From assembly GCA_963846495.1 (NCBI GenBank), contig CAWJWP010000019.1, positions 1-64,000 on the forward strand: 64,000 nt of DNA, read 5' to 3'. Source of the DNA: DASYQD01 sp963846495 (GTDB taxonomy: Bacteria > Acidobacteriota > Thermoanaerobaculia > Multivoradales > JAIOJS01). The notes beneath the pieces were generated by a model, which searched no databases, was not told the DNA's origin, and worked only from the letters and a program-made list of their open reading frames with translations. Below, one piece after another: positions 54,028 to 63,218 of this stretch. Within the stretch, counting starts at the first letter, position 1. Every line of letters starts with the position of its first letter. Both the position numbers and the translations under genes were made by a program.

Positions 54028-54900
54028 TCAGCGCACGCTCGCCGGCAGCCACTGCTCTCCGCCGGGATCGTGCATCTCCCAGTAGCGCGCGCGGCCGCAC
54101 TTGGCCATCCGGTAGCGCGTGCCGTCGCTGGCGCTGAGCTCGAGCAGTTGGTGCGGGGCGAGCCACGCGAAGACGTACGACAGCCAGCCGCGCTCGTCGA
54201 CGAGCTTCAGCTCGATGGCGTCGAGGCGAAGGCCGCCGACCTCGATCTCGCCAACGTCGCGGCGCGTCACCCGCATGCGCCGCGGCTCCAGCTTGGCGAG
54301 CTTCGAGTCGAGGAGCGTCGGAAAGACGAGCAGCTCCGCCGGCGGCACCGCGTCGATCACCCAGTCGCGCAGCAGCACCGGCAGCGCGTCTTGGGGCAGC
54401 GCCGTGGCCGGCCAGGGAACGCTGCGGTCGCCGGCGCCGTCGAAGTAGCTCTGCACCTCGAGCGGGCCGGCGCCGACCTTGTGCGCAGTGGTGAGCCCGC
54501 ACGCTTCGGCGCTGCTGCTCGCCAGCTTGACGAAGCTGGCGTCGTCGCGGCGGAAGAAGACGCTGGCCAGCTGGTGGTAGGTGTAGACGCCGGTCGGCAC
54601 GTCGCGCAGGTGGTTGAGCTTCATCACGTCGAAGCCGCCCGGCTTCGCCGAGTCGGCCTTGACGTTCTGCACCGGGTCCCACGGCTCTTTGACGAGCACG
54701 AGAAGCGCGCGGCCCGGATTCACGTTGCCGTAGCGCGGCCACTGGACTTCGTAGGCACAGAGCTCGGCGTTGCCGTCGTCCCAGAGCGCGTTGTGGCGCC
54801 ACGCCCCGGCATTGACGTCCGATTGCGCTGCGGCGCGAGGCTCCGTCGGCGCACATGCAGCGACTGTCAGCATCAGGATCGTCAAGGTTGCGCGTCTCAT
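54028..54900 (-). CDS. Lipoprotein of unknown function
   Basis: From ATG 54900 (GGAGCGAAGG upstream) the protein has 290 residues and a lipobox at LMLTVAAC. The mature part is beta-rich with AELCAYEVQWPRYGNVNPGRALLVLVKEPWDPVQNVKADS, TYHQLASVFFRRDDASFVKL, SYFDGAGD, and WLAPHQLLELSASDGTRYRM. These read like the 'septum formation/PGAP-like' lipoproteins found in Acidobacteriota/Myxococcota genomes. The exact family is not known to me. It converges on pit. Confidence 0.68.
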   Translation of the reverse strand: MRRATLTILMLTVAACAPTEPRAAAQSDVNAGAWRHNALWDDGNAELCAYEVQWPRYGNVNPGRALLVLVKEPWDPVQNVKADSAKPGGFDVMKLNHLRDVPTGVYTYHQLASVFFRRDDASFVKLASSSAEACGLTTAHKVGAGPLEVQSYFDGAGDRSVPWPATALPQDALPVLLRDWVIDAVPPAELLVFPTLLDSKLAKLEPRRMRVTRRDVGEIEVGGLRLDAIELKLVDERGWLSYVFAWLAPHQLLELSASDGTRYRMAKCGRARYWEMHDPGGEQWLPASVR

Positions 54901-54957
54901 CCTTCGCTCCTCGCTGCGGAGGACGCAGGCTAGCATCGCGGTGAGGAGGGATCCGCC

Positions 54958-55836
54958 ATGCCCAAGCACACCCGACCGCCCGCGCTCACCGCTTCGCTGC
55001 TGATCGGCGGCGCCTTCACCGCCGCCGTCGCCTGCGCGCAGCCGCCCTCCACGCCGGCGCCCGATCCCACCGCAGCGATGGCGCACGAGCACGCCCACGA
55101 CGCGCCGGCGCCGAGCCCCGCGGTCGGCCGCGCCGGTGGCGCGCACGAGGTCGCCACCCGCAGCGTCGACTACGCGACCGTCGGCGGCAAGTCGGTGAGC
55201 GGCGCCTTCGCGCAGCCGAAGGGTTGGAAGAAGGGCGGCCCGGCGGTGATCGTCATCCACGAGTGGTGGGGCTTGAACGACAACATCCGCGACCTCGCGC
55301 GGCAGCTCGCCTCGCACGGCTACGCAGCGCTCGCGGTCGACCTCTACCAGGGCAAGAACGCGCCGGAGCCCGCGGCCGCGCAGGCGCTGATGAAAGAGGC
55401 GATGGGCAACCGCGCCGCGATCGAGGACAACCTGCGGCAGGCGTACGCGTTCCTCGAGAAGGAAGGCGCCGGCAAGGTCGGCGTCATCGGCTGGTGCTTC
55501 GGCGGCGGCTGGTCGCTGCAGACCGGGCTGCTGCTGCCCGACAAGATCGACGCCGTCGTCATGTACTACGGCTTCCCGGAGGCCGACCGCGCCAGGCTCG
55601 CCAAGCTGCAGGCGCCGCTGCTCGGTCTCTTCGGCGAGAAGGACGAGGCGATCAAGGTGGAGATGGTGACGCAGTTCCAGGCGGCGCTCGGGGATCTCGG
55701 CAAGAACGCCATCATCCGCACCTTCCCCGGCGCCGGCCACGCCTTCGCCAACCCGTCCGGCGGCAACTACGTGGCGGCGGCGGCCGACGAGGCGTGGAAG
55801 CTGACGCTCTACTTCCTCGGCGAGCACTTGCGATAG
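54958..55836 (+). CDS. Exported dienelactone hydrolase family protein
   Basis: The protein has 292 residues. A lipobox-like AAVAC (C26) follows a hydrophobic signal, then a His/Ala/Pro linker and an alpha/beta hydrolase. The DLH nucleophile is C180 in GWCFGGGWS, the Asp lies in GEKDEAI, and the His in GAGHAF. HEWWGLND near 101 supports the family. DLH proteins hydrolyse cyclic or linear esters; here the enzyme is probably anchored outside the inner membrane. Confidence 0.88.
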   Translation: MPKHTRPPALTASLLIGGAFTAAVACAQPPSTPAPDPTAAMAHEHAHDAPAPSPAVGRAGGAHEVATRSVDYATVGGKSVSGAFAQPKGWKKGGPAVIVIHEWWGLNDNIRDLARQLASHGYAALAVDLYQGKNAPEPAAAQALMKEAMGNRAAIEDNLRQAYAFLEKEGAGKVGVIGWCFGGGWSLQTGLLLPDKIDAVVMYYGFPEADRARLAKLQAPLLGLFGEKDEAIKVEMVTQFQAALGDLGKNAIIRTFPGAGHAFANPSGGNYVAAAADEAWKLTLYFLGEHLR

Positions 55837-55841
55837 ATCAA

Positions 55842-55919
55842 CATCGAGATCGCTTCGCTGCGCTCGCGATGACATTCGAACGTCATCGCGAGGAGCGGAG
55901 CGACGAAGCGATCTCGATG
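55842..55919. repeat. Palindromic dispersed repeat, copy 2 (inverted relative to copy 1)
   Basis: The left arm is 55,842-55,873, the loop 55,874-55,881 and the right arm 55,882-55,919. Here the right arm is the longer one, so the element is in the opposite orientation to the copy at 52,151. It lies six bases after the dienelactone hydrolase stop, where it could also act as a transcript end. Similar CGTCAT..GCGAG...AAGC.ATCTC palindromes are common in several phyla. Confidence 0.85.
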
Positions 55920-56035
55920 GTCCGACGTCACCGCGGCCCGCGGCCATCGCATCTTGCCGCTTTGCGGCAAATTCATGCCGCAGCGTGGTAACCTGACTTG
56001 GTTCGAGTGAGGCGGGCTCGAGCGAGGAGGTCGCC

Positions 56036-56851
56036 ATGCGCGAGATCGCGGGCAGGCGGGTGCTGATCACCGGCGGCGCGGGCGGCCTCGGGCACGCCAT
56101 GGCGCGCCGCTTCGCCGCCGAAGGGGCCGAGCTGGTGCTCACCGACGTCGTCAAGGCGACCCTCGACGACATGGTGGCCGACTTCGAACGCCGCGGCGTT
56201 GCCTGCCGCGGCTACGTCGTCGACGTCACCGACGTCGCCGCCATCGCTTCCCTGCGCGAGCGCGTCCACGCCGAGGCGGGTCCTGTGCACGTGCTGATCA
56301 ACAACGCCGGCATCGTGCACGGCGGCGCCTTCCTCGAGGTGCCGGTCGAGAAGCACCTGCGCACCTATCGCGTCAACGTCGAGGGCGTGGTGGCGATGAC
56401 GCACGCCTTCCTCCCCGACCTCGTCGCCGCCGACGAGGGGCACCTCGTCAACGTCGCCAGCGCCTCGGGCTTCGTCGGCCTGCCGTTCGGCTCGACGTAC
56501 GCGTCGAGCAAGTGGGCGGTGATCGGGCTCTCGGAGTCGCTGCGCCTCGAGCTCAAGAAGCTCGGCCACCGCCACGTCGGCGTCACCAGCGTCTGCCCGA
56601 GCTACGTCGACACCGGCATGTTCGCCGGCGTCAAGCCGCCCAAGCTCACCCGCTTCTTGACCCCCGACGTCGTCGCCGAGCGCGTCGTCGAGGCGGTGCG
56701 CCGCAACCGCCCGTTCGTGCTCGAGCCGTGGCTGGTCAAGCTCACGCCCTTCCTCGTCAACACGCTGCCGCAGCCGGTCGCCGACGCGGTGAGCGACGCC
56801 TTCGGCGCGACGACGGGGATGAAGACCTGGCGCGGCGCCAGCGGCCGCTAG
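56036..56851 (+). CDS. Short-chain dehydrogenase/reductase
   Basis: The 271 residues form a classical SDR: TGGAGGLG for NAD(P), NNAG at 89-92, Ser in the NVASASG segment (S142/S144), and YASSK with Y155 and K159. AELVLTD at the end of beta2 favours NAD. GAGCGAGGAGGTCGCC provides the ribosome site. Substrate unknown; SDRs like this often act on lipids or steroids. It converges on the esterase gene. Confidence 0.9.
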   Translation: MREIAGRRVLITGGAGGLGHAMARRFAAEGAELVLTDVVKATLDDMVADFERRGVACRGYVVDVTDVAAIASLRERVHAEAGPVHVLINNAGIVHGGAFLEVPVEKHLRTYRVNVEGVVAMTHAFLPDLVAADEGHLVNVASASGFVGLPFGSTYASSKWAVIGLSESLRLELKKLGHRHVGVTSVCPSYVDTGMFAGVKPPKLTRFLTPDVVAERVVEAVRRNRPFVLEPWLVKLTPFLVNTLPQPVADAVSDAFGATTGMKTWRGASGR

Positions 56852-58048
56852 CTACCTGCCCTCGATCGAAGGGTCGGGCGGCGTCGTGCGGTCGATCCAC
56901 ATCGGGTATGGCGGCAGCGTCGGCTCGCCGTCGAGCGCCAGCGCGAGCAGGTGTGTGCCGCTCGGCGCGTTGAAGTTGTTGTCGCTGAGCACGACGAGCA
57001 TCGCCTCGCCCGGGCGTCCGCTCGGCGCCCACACCATGCACTCGTAGTTGTCGACCGGCACGCCGAGGGCGCCGAAGTCGACGAGCAGCCGCTTGGCGAG
57101 CGTGCGCACGGGACGGCCGGCGAGCGCCGTCGCGTCGTCGAGCCGGTCGGCGCCGGCGAAGGTCGTCTCGTAGAGCTTGACCGCGAAGCCCACCCCGTCG
57201 ACGTACGAGCGCTCGAGGGCGAGGAAGCGCAGCTTCCAATAGAGAAGGTCGACGAGGCCACGCACTTCCACGCCGTTAGTGACGGTGGTGCGTGCGTGAG
57301 GTGGATCGAGCGCGTAGGCCCACTCGTCGGGGAAGCGGTCGCTCTCCAGATCCCAGCGCAGGACGCGCGTGCGCGAGAGCTCGCCTGGTGGCGGCGGCTC
57401 GTCCTGGGCGAGCGGGCCCTCGGTGCCCGCGATGAGGTTCTTCTCGGCGACGAGCGTCAGCGCTTCGAAAGCGGCGTTGCGTCCGACGCCGTGCCCCTCG
57501 CTGGGGACGAACGCCTCCGGCAGCGGCATGTGGCCGAGGAGCTTGCCGCTCGCGTCAAAGCGGCCGACCCAGGGCGCGATCCCCTGCTTCACGTCGCCTT
57601 CGGAGCTGACGTAAAGCTCGCCGTCGAGGCCGCGCGCGAGTCCTTCGAGATCGGCACCAGCGCCGGCGAGCGGGCCTGCCTCCTCGGTGAGCGGCAGCCA
57701 GTCCACCAACTCGGGCGCGGTGGGCGGGTGCCAGCGGAAGCGCAGCACCCGTGCTGGCGGCCGACCCGAGGCGTCGTCGGAGACAGCGTAGAAGAGGTCG
57801 GCCTTGCGGTCGTAGGCGAGCCCGGAGAGCCCACCCACCACGTGGCCCGCGAAGGTCGTTCCCGTGGGCAGCACCGCGTGCGCGACGACGCGAAGCGCGG
57901 CCGGCGCGGAGGGTGCAGCCCCCGGCGTTGGTGTGGAGGCCGGCTCTGGCGGCGCAGCCGGCGCGACGGTGCCCGTGTGCGTGCAACCGAAGGCCAGCAG
58001 CGCAACGAAAGCTGCCGCGAGGAACCGATGACCACGTGCTCCAAGCAT
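56852..58048 (-). CDS. Lipoprotein with phytase-like esterase (PF13449) beta-propeller
   Basis: The 398-residue protein has a lipobox at LLAFGC and a Pro/Ala linker. The 'esterase-like activity of phytase' propeller follows: GGLSGLAYDRKADLFYAVSDD, ADLEGLARGLDGELYVSSEGD, NAAFEALTLVAEKNLIAGTEGP, and NYECMVWAPSG. Activity is predicted only from fold. Its start is close to that of the divergent heme A synthase. Confidence 0.85.
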   Translation of the reverse strand: MLGARGHRFLAAAFVALLAFGCTHTGTVAPAAPPEPASTPTPGAAPSAPAALRVVAHAVLPTGTTFAGHVVGGLSGLAYDRKADLFYAVSDDASGRPPARVLRFRWHPPTAPELVDWLPLTEEAGPLAGAGADLEGLARGLDGELYVSSEGDVKQGIAPWVGRFDASGKLLGHMPLPEAFVPSEGHGVGRNAAFEALTLVAEKNLIAGTEGPLAQDEPPPPGELSRTRVLRWDLESDRFPDEWAYALDPPHARTTVTNGVEVRGLVDLLYWKLRFLALERSYVDGVGFAVKLYETTFAGADRLDDATALAGRPVRTLAKRLLVDFGALGVPVDNYECMVWAPSGRPGEAMLVVLSDNNFNAPSGTHLLALALDGEPTLPPYPMWIDRTTPPDPSIEGR

Positions 58049-58106
58049 GCGGCTACTCTACCCGCCCGTCATCAGGCCCCGTCTATCGCTGCCTTACAAT
58101 CCCGCG

Positions 58107-59075
<969 letters not shown>

Positions 59076-59103
59076 CTGGCGTCCCGCACAACGCAGCCCC
59101 CTG

Positions 59104-61683
59104 TCAGTTGATGCAGGGCGTTTGCGTGTAGCTGAACTGCGCGCTCGCGTTGCCCTCCAGGCCTTCCGGATCGAAGACCTTCAGGTGGATCACGAAATCG
59201 GGGCTCGTGTCGCTGCAGTCCGGCACGAAGGTGTCGCGCGTGTTGATGATCACTTCGGGTTGTAAGAGAAACCGGATCGCGTTGGCGGGCTTGCGCACGC
59301 CCTGGTACTCGAGCTCCCACGTCAGTTGGTACGGGCCGAGGTCGGCCATGCCCGGCCCGCCCGGGTCGAGGATCGTGAAGCGGACTCGCGCGCTGCTGTC
59401 CGACGCGTTGTCGTTGGGCTCCGGGAAGATCGCGACCTCGGGCGGCCCGCCCAACGCGTTCACTATCAACCGGATCGGCACGCTCGTCTTCATCGGGTGC
59501 ACGCCATGGAGCCCCTCGACGACCAGGTCGAGATTGTCTGGGAAGCTCCACTTGAAGGTCGGCGTGCAGCCGAAGACCGCCCCCTGGCCGCTGAAGGGCT
59601 CGGTGTGCCAGCTGAGCTTCGAGCAGTCCAGGTCGCCGGGTAAGCCTTCGGCCTTCACCTTGGCCTCGAAGGTGTGCTCCACGCCGGTGAACAATGCCTG
59701 GTGCGGCAGCGGTGAGACGACGTGGATGGCCGGCTCGATGTCGGCGAGCCAGAGGACCGCCTTGGCCAGGTTGCCGTCGCTGTCCCTCCCGACCACCTGG
59801 ACCCGCGCCTCCTTCCTGCCGTCGAGGAAGATCGCCGGCAGCGTCGCGGTCCCGCCTGCACCCAGTGACACGCCGTTGGCGAAGCTCCACTTGAACGTGT
59901 CGGCGCAGCAGTTGGCACCGTCCTGGGCATCGTTCGCCACCGCCGTGAGGACGATGTCCTTGGAGAAGTCCGCCCGGTACGGCGAGAGGACCACGTCCGC
60001 GGAGAGGTACGGCTTGGTGATCTGGAGCTTCGGCGCCTGGCTGGCGGCGTTCTTCGCGTCGTTCCACTCCGCGCTGCGGTCGGCGGGGATGCTGGAGGCC
60101 ATCAAGCGCTTGAAAAACAGACTCACGTACTTCGCAGGTACGTAGACGTAGCCACCGTCACCCCTGCAGCCCCAGGAGTTCTTGGCGATGAAGTAGCCGC
60201 CGCCGAGGCCGGGCTTTTCGAGCAGCAAGGGGCCAATGTCGTCGTTGGTGACGAAGCCCACGAAGAGGATGTCGTGCCCGCCGCCCTCCTTCTTGCCGGC
60301 GCTCGTGATGTCGGCGTAATCGTCGATGACGCCCCCGACCGGATTCTGAAAGCCGCGGTACACGTTGAGCGAGGCGAGCAGAGGCTGTCCGTTGGCAAGC
60401 AACGCGCGAAGCGCGTCGAGGTCGAGGGTCTGGCCGGACTTCCACACCTGCACGGGGCTCATCGAGGGCACTCCGGCGGCCGGCTCGACGGCGAAGATCT
60501 CGATGCCGCAAACGTCGCCGGACGGGTTCTTGGTGCACGTCATCGGTCCTTCGCTCGGCGTCGGGGAACACGTCCCCAGATAGCTCTTGCAATCGAAGGC
60601 GAACGGAGTCACGGGCGAGGGCATCTGGGGCCGCGAGCACGCCGGGTTGTACAGCCAGAAATTCTCGTTCGGGATCGCCGAGGCCGCGCCAGGGAAGCCA
60701 TTGAGGAATGCCAATGCAAAGTCGGGAAAGTCTCCCTCGCTCGTCGGCCGCGGCGACAGCGTGGTTTTCCAGCGGTAATTGAAGTACTGCTCGGAGAGAT
60801 TGCGGGTCTCGCCTTTGACCACCAGCTCGCGGCTCTCCAGCGCGGCGACGGCAGCAAAAGCCCAGCAGAGTCCGCGACGGGCCTGGTCCTTGATCGGTGT
60901 GACGAACCGCTTGAGCGGCCACCAGAGCCGTCGATGGATGCCGTTGGCCGAGGTCGGACAATCGAACGTACCGTCGTTGCCCTGGACCGCAGCGCCGCAC
61001 TCCGTCGGCGTCGGCTCCGGTGCCGCCGCGGCGGCGAGCGCCGCGTGAGCCACGGACTCTTCGCTCCGGACCTCGCCGAGGTCGGGAACGAGCGACAGCG
61101 CGGCCCCGAGCTTGGCGCGCGCTTCCTCGATGGCGGCCAGCGCGCTGCCGGCGAGAGCATCCGGCGCCGGCAGCCCCTGCCGCGCGGACGGCGGCGCCGC
61201 TTCGTAGGTGAGCCGATAGGCGGCCAGCGAGTTGTCGCGATCCACGGCGATCCGCTCGGCCTCCACCGCAATGCGGGCCTCCACGGCTAGGCTGAGAAGC
61301 CGATACTCCGCCGTTTGGCCATTCGGCCCGTTCGCCGTCGCCGTCGGCTCGACGAGCGGGTCCACGCCTGCGGTGACCGCCTCCAGGATCGATCGCACGT
61401 CGGGGCTGCGATCCTTTTCGGGGATCGCCTGCAGCGTTTGGACGTCGCTTTGGAACTGCGCCAGCTCGGCCTTGCGGTCGCCCTGCGGCGGCAGCACCTT
61501 GAGCTTGCCGTCGGCGACCCGACGCAAGAACTTCCGGTTGCTCACCACCTTCGCCTCGGCGGGGACTTCGCCGTAGGCGTTGGCGGGAACGAGGACGCCG
61601 CCGGGGTCGGCGGGCTTCCACAGGCAACAAGAGCTGAGAACGAACGCGAGGCCGGCGACGATCGCGCCTCGAAGTTTGAACAC
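59104..61683 (-). CDS. Papain-like (C1A) cysteine protease lipoprotein with C-terminal Ig-like domains
   Basis: In 859 residues, a lipobox (VLSSC, ~C19) precedes a ~240-residue helical prodomain-like region. The papain fold follows with Q267 (PIKDQARRG), nucleophile C273 (LCWAFAA), H470 (EGGGHDILFVGF) and N502 (AKNSWGCRG). The last ~320 residues hold repeated beta modules (FKWSFANGVSLGAGGTATLP, FKWSFPDNLDLVVEGLHG), probably Ig/PKD-like. It should act at the cell envelope. Peptidase activity is predicted from the complete triad. Confidence 0.9.
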   Translation of the reverse strand: MFKLRGAIVAGLAFVLSSCCLWKPADPGGVLVPANAYGEVPAEAKVVSNRKFLRRVADGKLKVLPPQGDRKAELAQFQSDVQTLQAIPEKDRSPDVRSILEAVTAGVDPLVEPTATANGPNGQTAEYRLLSLAVEARIAVEAERIAVDRDNSLAAYRLTYEAAPPSARQGLPAPDALAGSALAAIEEARAKLGAALSLVPDLGEVRSEESVAHAALAAAAAPEPTPTECGAAVQGNDGTFDCPTSANGIHRRLWWPLKRFVTPIKDQARRGLCWAFAAVAALESRELVVKGETRNLSEQYFNYRWKTTLSPRPTSEGDFPDFALAFLNGFPGAASAIPNENFWLYNPACSRPQMPSPVTPFAFDCKSYLGTCSPTPSEGPMTCTKNPSGDVCGIEIFAVEPAAGVPSMSPVQVWKSGQTLDLDALRALLANGQPLLASLNVYRGFQNPVGGVIDDYADITSAGKKEGGGHDILFVGFVTNDDIGPLLLEKPGLGGGYFIAKNSWGCRGDGGYVYVPAKYVSLFFKRLMASSIPADRSAEWNDAKNAASQAPKLQITKPYLSADVVLSPYRADFSKDIVLTAVANDAQDGANCCADTFKWSFANGVSLGAGGTATLPAIFLDGRKEARVQVVGRDSDGNLAKAVLWLADIEPAIHVVSPLPHQALFTGVEHTFEAKVKAEGLPGDLDCSKLSWHTEPFSGQGAVFGCTPTFKWSFPDNLDLVVEGLHGVHPMKTSVPIRLIVNALGGPPEVAIFPEPNDNASDSSARVRFTILDPGGPGMADLGPYQLTWELEYQGVRKPANAIRFLLQPEVIINTRDTFVPDCSDTSPDFVIHLKVFDPEGLEGNASAQFSYTQTPCIN

Positions 61684-61696
61684 GGTTCCTCCTCCT

Positions 61697-63199
61697 CTAC
61701 ATCAGATCCAGATAGAGCTCGCTTCCGAATACCTCCCATTTCGCGAGCCGCACCTCTGGTCTGACAAGGTCGAGGACGAGGTGAACTTCGGGACCTCCAT
61801 CGCCGTCGTGAAGGCCGGCGCGGACGCGGCGCACGTCCGGGGTTGCCGGCTCCCAGGGAGCGCGCGGCGCGCCGTCGCCGACGCCGAGCAGCCGCACCAC
61901 GAGCCTTGGCGAATCGCCGCCGATGCGCGAGGCGCGCACGCGGCCCTTGTCGAGAGCGCCGTCGAGCGTCACGACGACGCGCGTGCCGCCCGTGGCAAGC
62001 GGCTCCCAGCGGAGCGAAACCAGCCGGCGTGCGGGCGCGCTCGCCGCATCGCTCATCGGCAAGACTGGCGCCGGCCGTGCCGAGGCGGGTGGCGACGACG
62101 GCGACGCGACAGCAGCTTCCGAGAGCGCCGCTGTTTCCGATGCTGACAGCGGCGCTCCGCCGACGACGGTGGACGGCGCCGGCAGCGGCGGTGCATCGGT
62201 GTTCCGCGGTGCGACAGGCGCAGCGCTCGCGACCTCCGCTCTCGCGTCCCGCTCCGCCGGCGTCACCACGACCTCGCGCCGCGCAGCACCCACGACCGCC
62301 AAGGTCGCCAAGCCCGCGATGGCGGCGATGCCGGCGGCAGCCGATCCCCAACGCAGCGGTTGCACCGGCGACGATGCGGCGCGCTCGCGCAGCGGCGGCA
62401 CCGCTTCAGGTGCCGTAGGCCGCTCCGGCAACATTGAAACCGGCGGCGGCGGCACGAAGATCATCGGGCCTTCGAGCTCGGCGAGCTCGTCGTTCGCGAC
62501 CGCCGCTGGTGATGGCGATGGCGCGAGCTGCGGCGCGATCGCGGCTTCGGCGATCAACTGCTCGAGCGACAGCGCAGGCGATTCGTCTGCGGTAGCTGCG
62601 CCCGCGATCCCGTCCGCGTTCGCGCGCTCGCGCGCTGTCGAGGTCTCCACCGGCAGCGTCGCCAGCGTCGGCAAAAGCCGCGGCCGCAGCACCTCGACGG
62701 CCGGCGCCTCGCCGTCGGGCAGCACTCGCGCCAGCATCTCGATCGCCACCGGCTCCAGCGCGACGAAGCGGATCGCCATGCCCGGCGGCCGCCCCGGACC
62801 CTCGTAGCTCGGCCGCTGCCAGGCCACTTCGCCGACGCCGCGCGCGGGGATGCGCCAGCCGGGCAGGAAGAGCTCGAAGCCCAAGCGCTTGCCGGCTGGC
62901 TCGGGATCAACCAAGCGCAGGAACATGCCGCCGCGCGAGATGTCGCGCACGAAGCCGGTGTGGATGCCGCGCCGCCCGTCGCACTGCAGCCGCACCACCG
63001 CCTCGTACGAGAGCCGCGGCGCGTGGCGTGACGGCGGCGCTACGCTGGCTCCGCGCCGCTCGGCTTCCTCGCGCGCCTCGGCCGCCGCTTCCACACCGAG
63101 CGCGTCGCACGCCTCGTCGACCTCGCGCGCAGCGCGGGCGACCGGCTCGTCCGCCTCGCGCGGCCCGTCCACGTCGCCGAGCTCGTCCGCTACGCTCAC
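61697..63199 (-). CDS. PilZ-TM-AMIN protein
   Basis: From GTG 63199 the protein has 500 residues. A PilZ-like domain (~60-160: SYEAVVRLQCDGRR, VRDISRGGMFLRL, PPGMAIRFVAL) precedes a disordered Pro/Ala linker, one membrane helix (GSAAAGIAAIAGLATLAVVGA) and a C-terminal AMIN-like domain (TRVVVTLDGALDKGRVRASRIGGD...RLAKWEVFGSELYLDL). AMIN domains localise to envelope complexes such as PilQ. The RxxxR half of the PilZ c-di-GMP motif is weak. It starts 20 bases after the actin-like gene stop. Confidence 0.78.
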   Translation of the reverse strand: MSVADELGDVDGPREADEPVARAAREVDEACDALGVEAAAEAREEAERRGASVAPPSRHAPRLSYEAVVRLQCDGRRGIHTGFVRDISRGGMFLRLVDPEPAGKRLGFELFLPGWRIPARGVGEVAWQRPSYEGPGRPPGMAIRFVALEPVAIEMLARVLPDGEAPAVEVLRPRLLPTLATLPVETSTARERANADGIAGAATADESPALSLEQLIAEAAIAPQLAPSPSPAAVANDELAELEGPMIFVPPPPVSMLPERPTAPEAVPPLRERAASSPVQPLRWGSAAAGIAAIAGLATLAVVGAARREVVVTPAERDARAEVASAAPVAPRNTDAPPLPAPSTVVGGAPLSASETAALSEAAVASPSSPPASARPAPVLPMSDAASAPARRLVSLRWEPLATGGTRVVVTLDGALDKGRVRASRIGGDSPRLVVRLLGVGDGAPRAPWEPATPDVRRVRAGLHDGDGGPEVHLVLDLVRPEVRLAKWEVFGSELYLDLM

Positions 63200-63218
63200 A
63201 TCGCCCGCCTCGCCCCGC

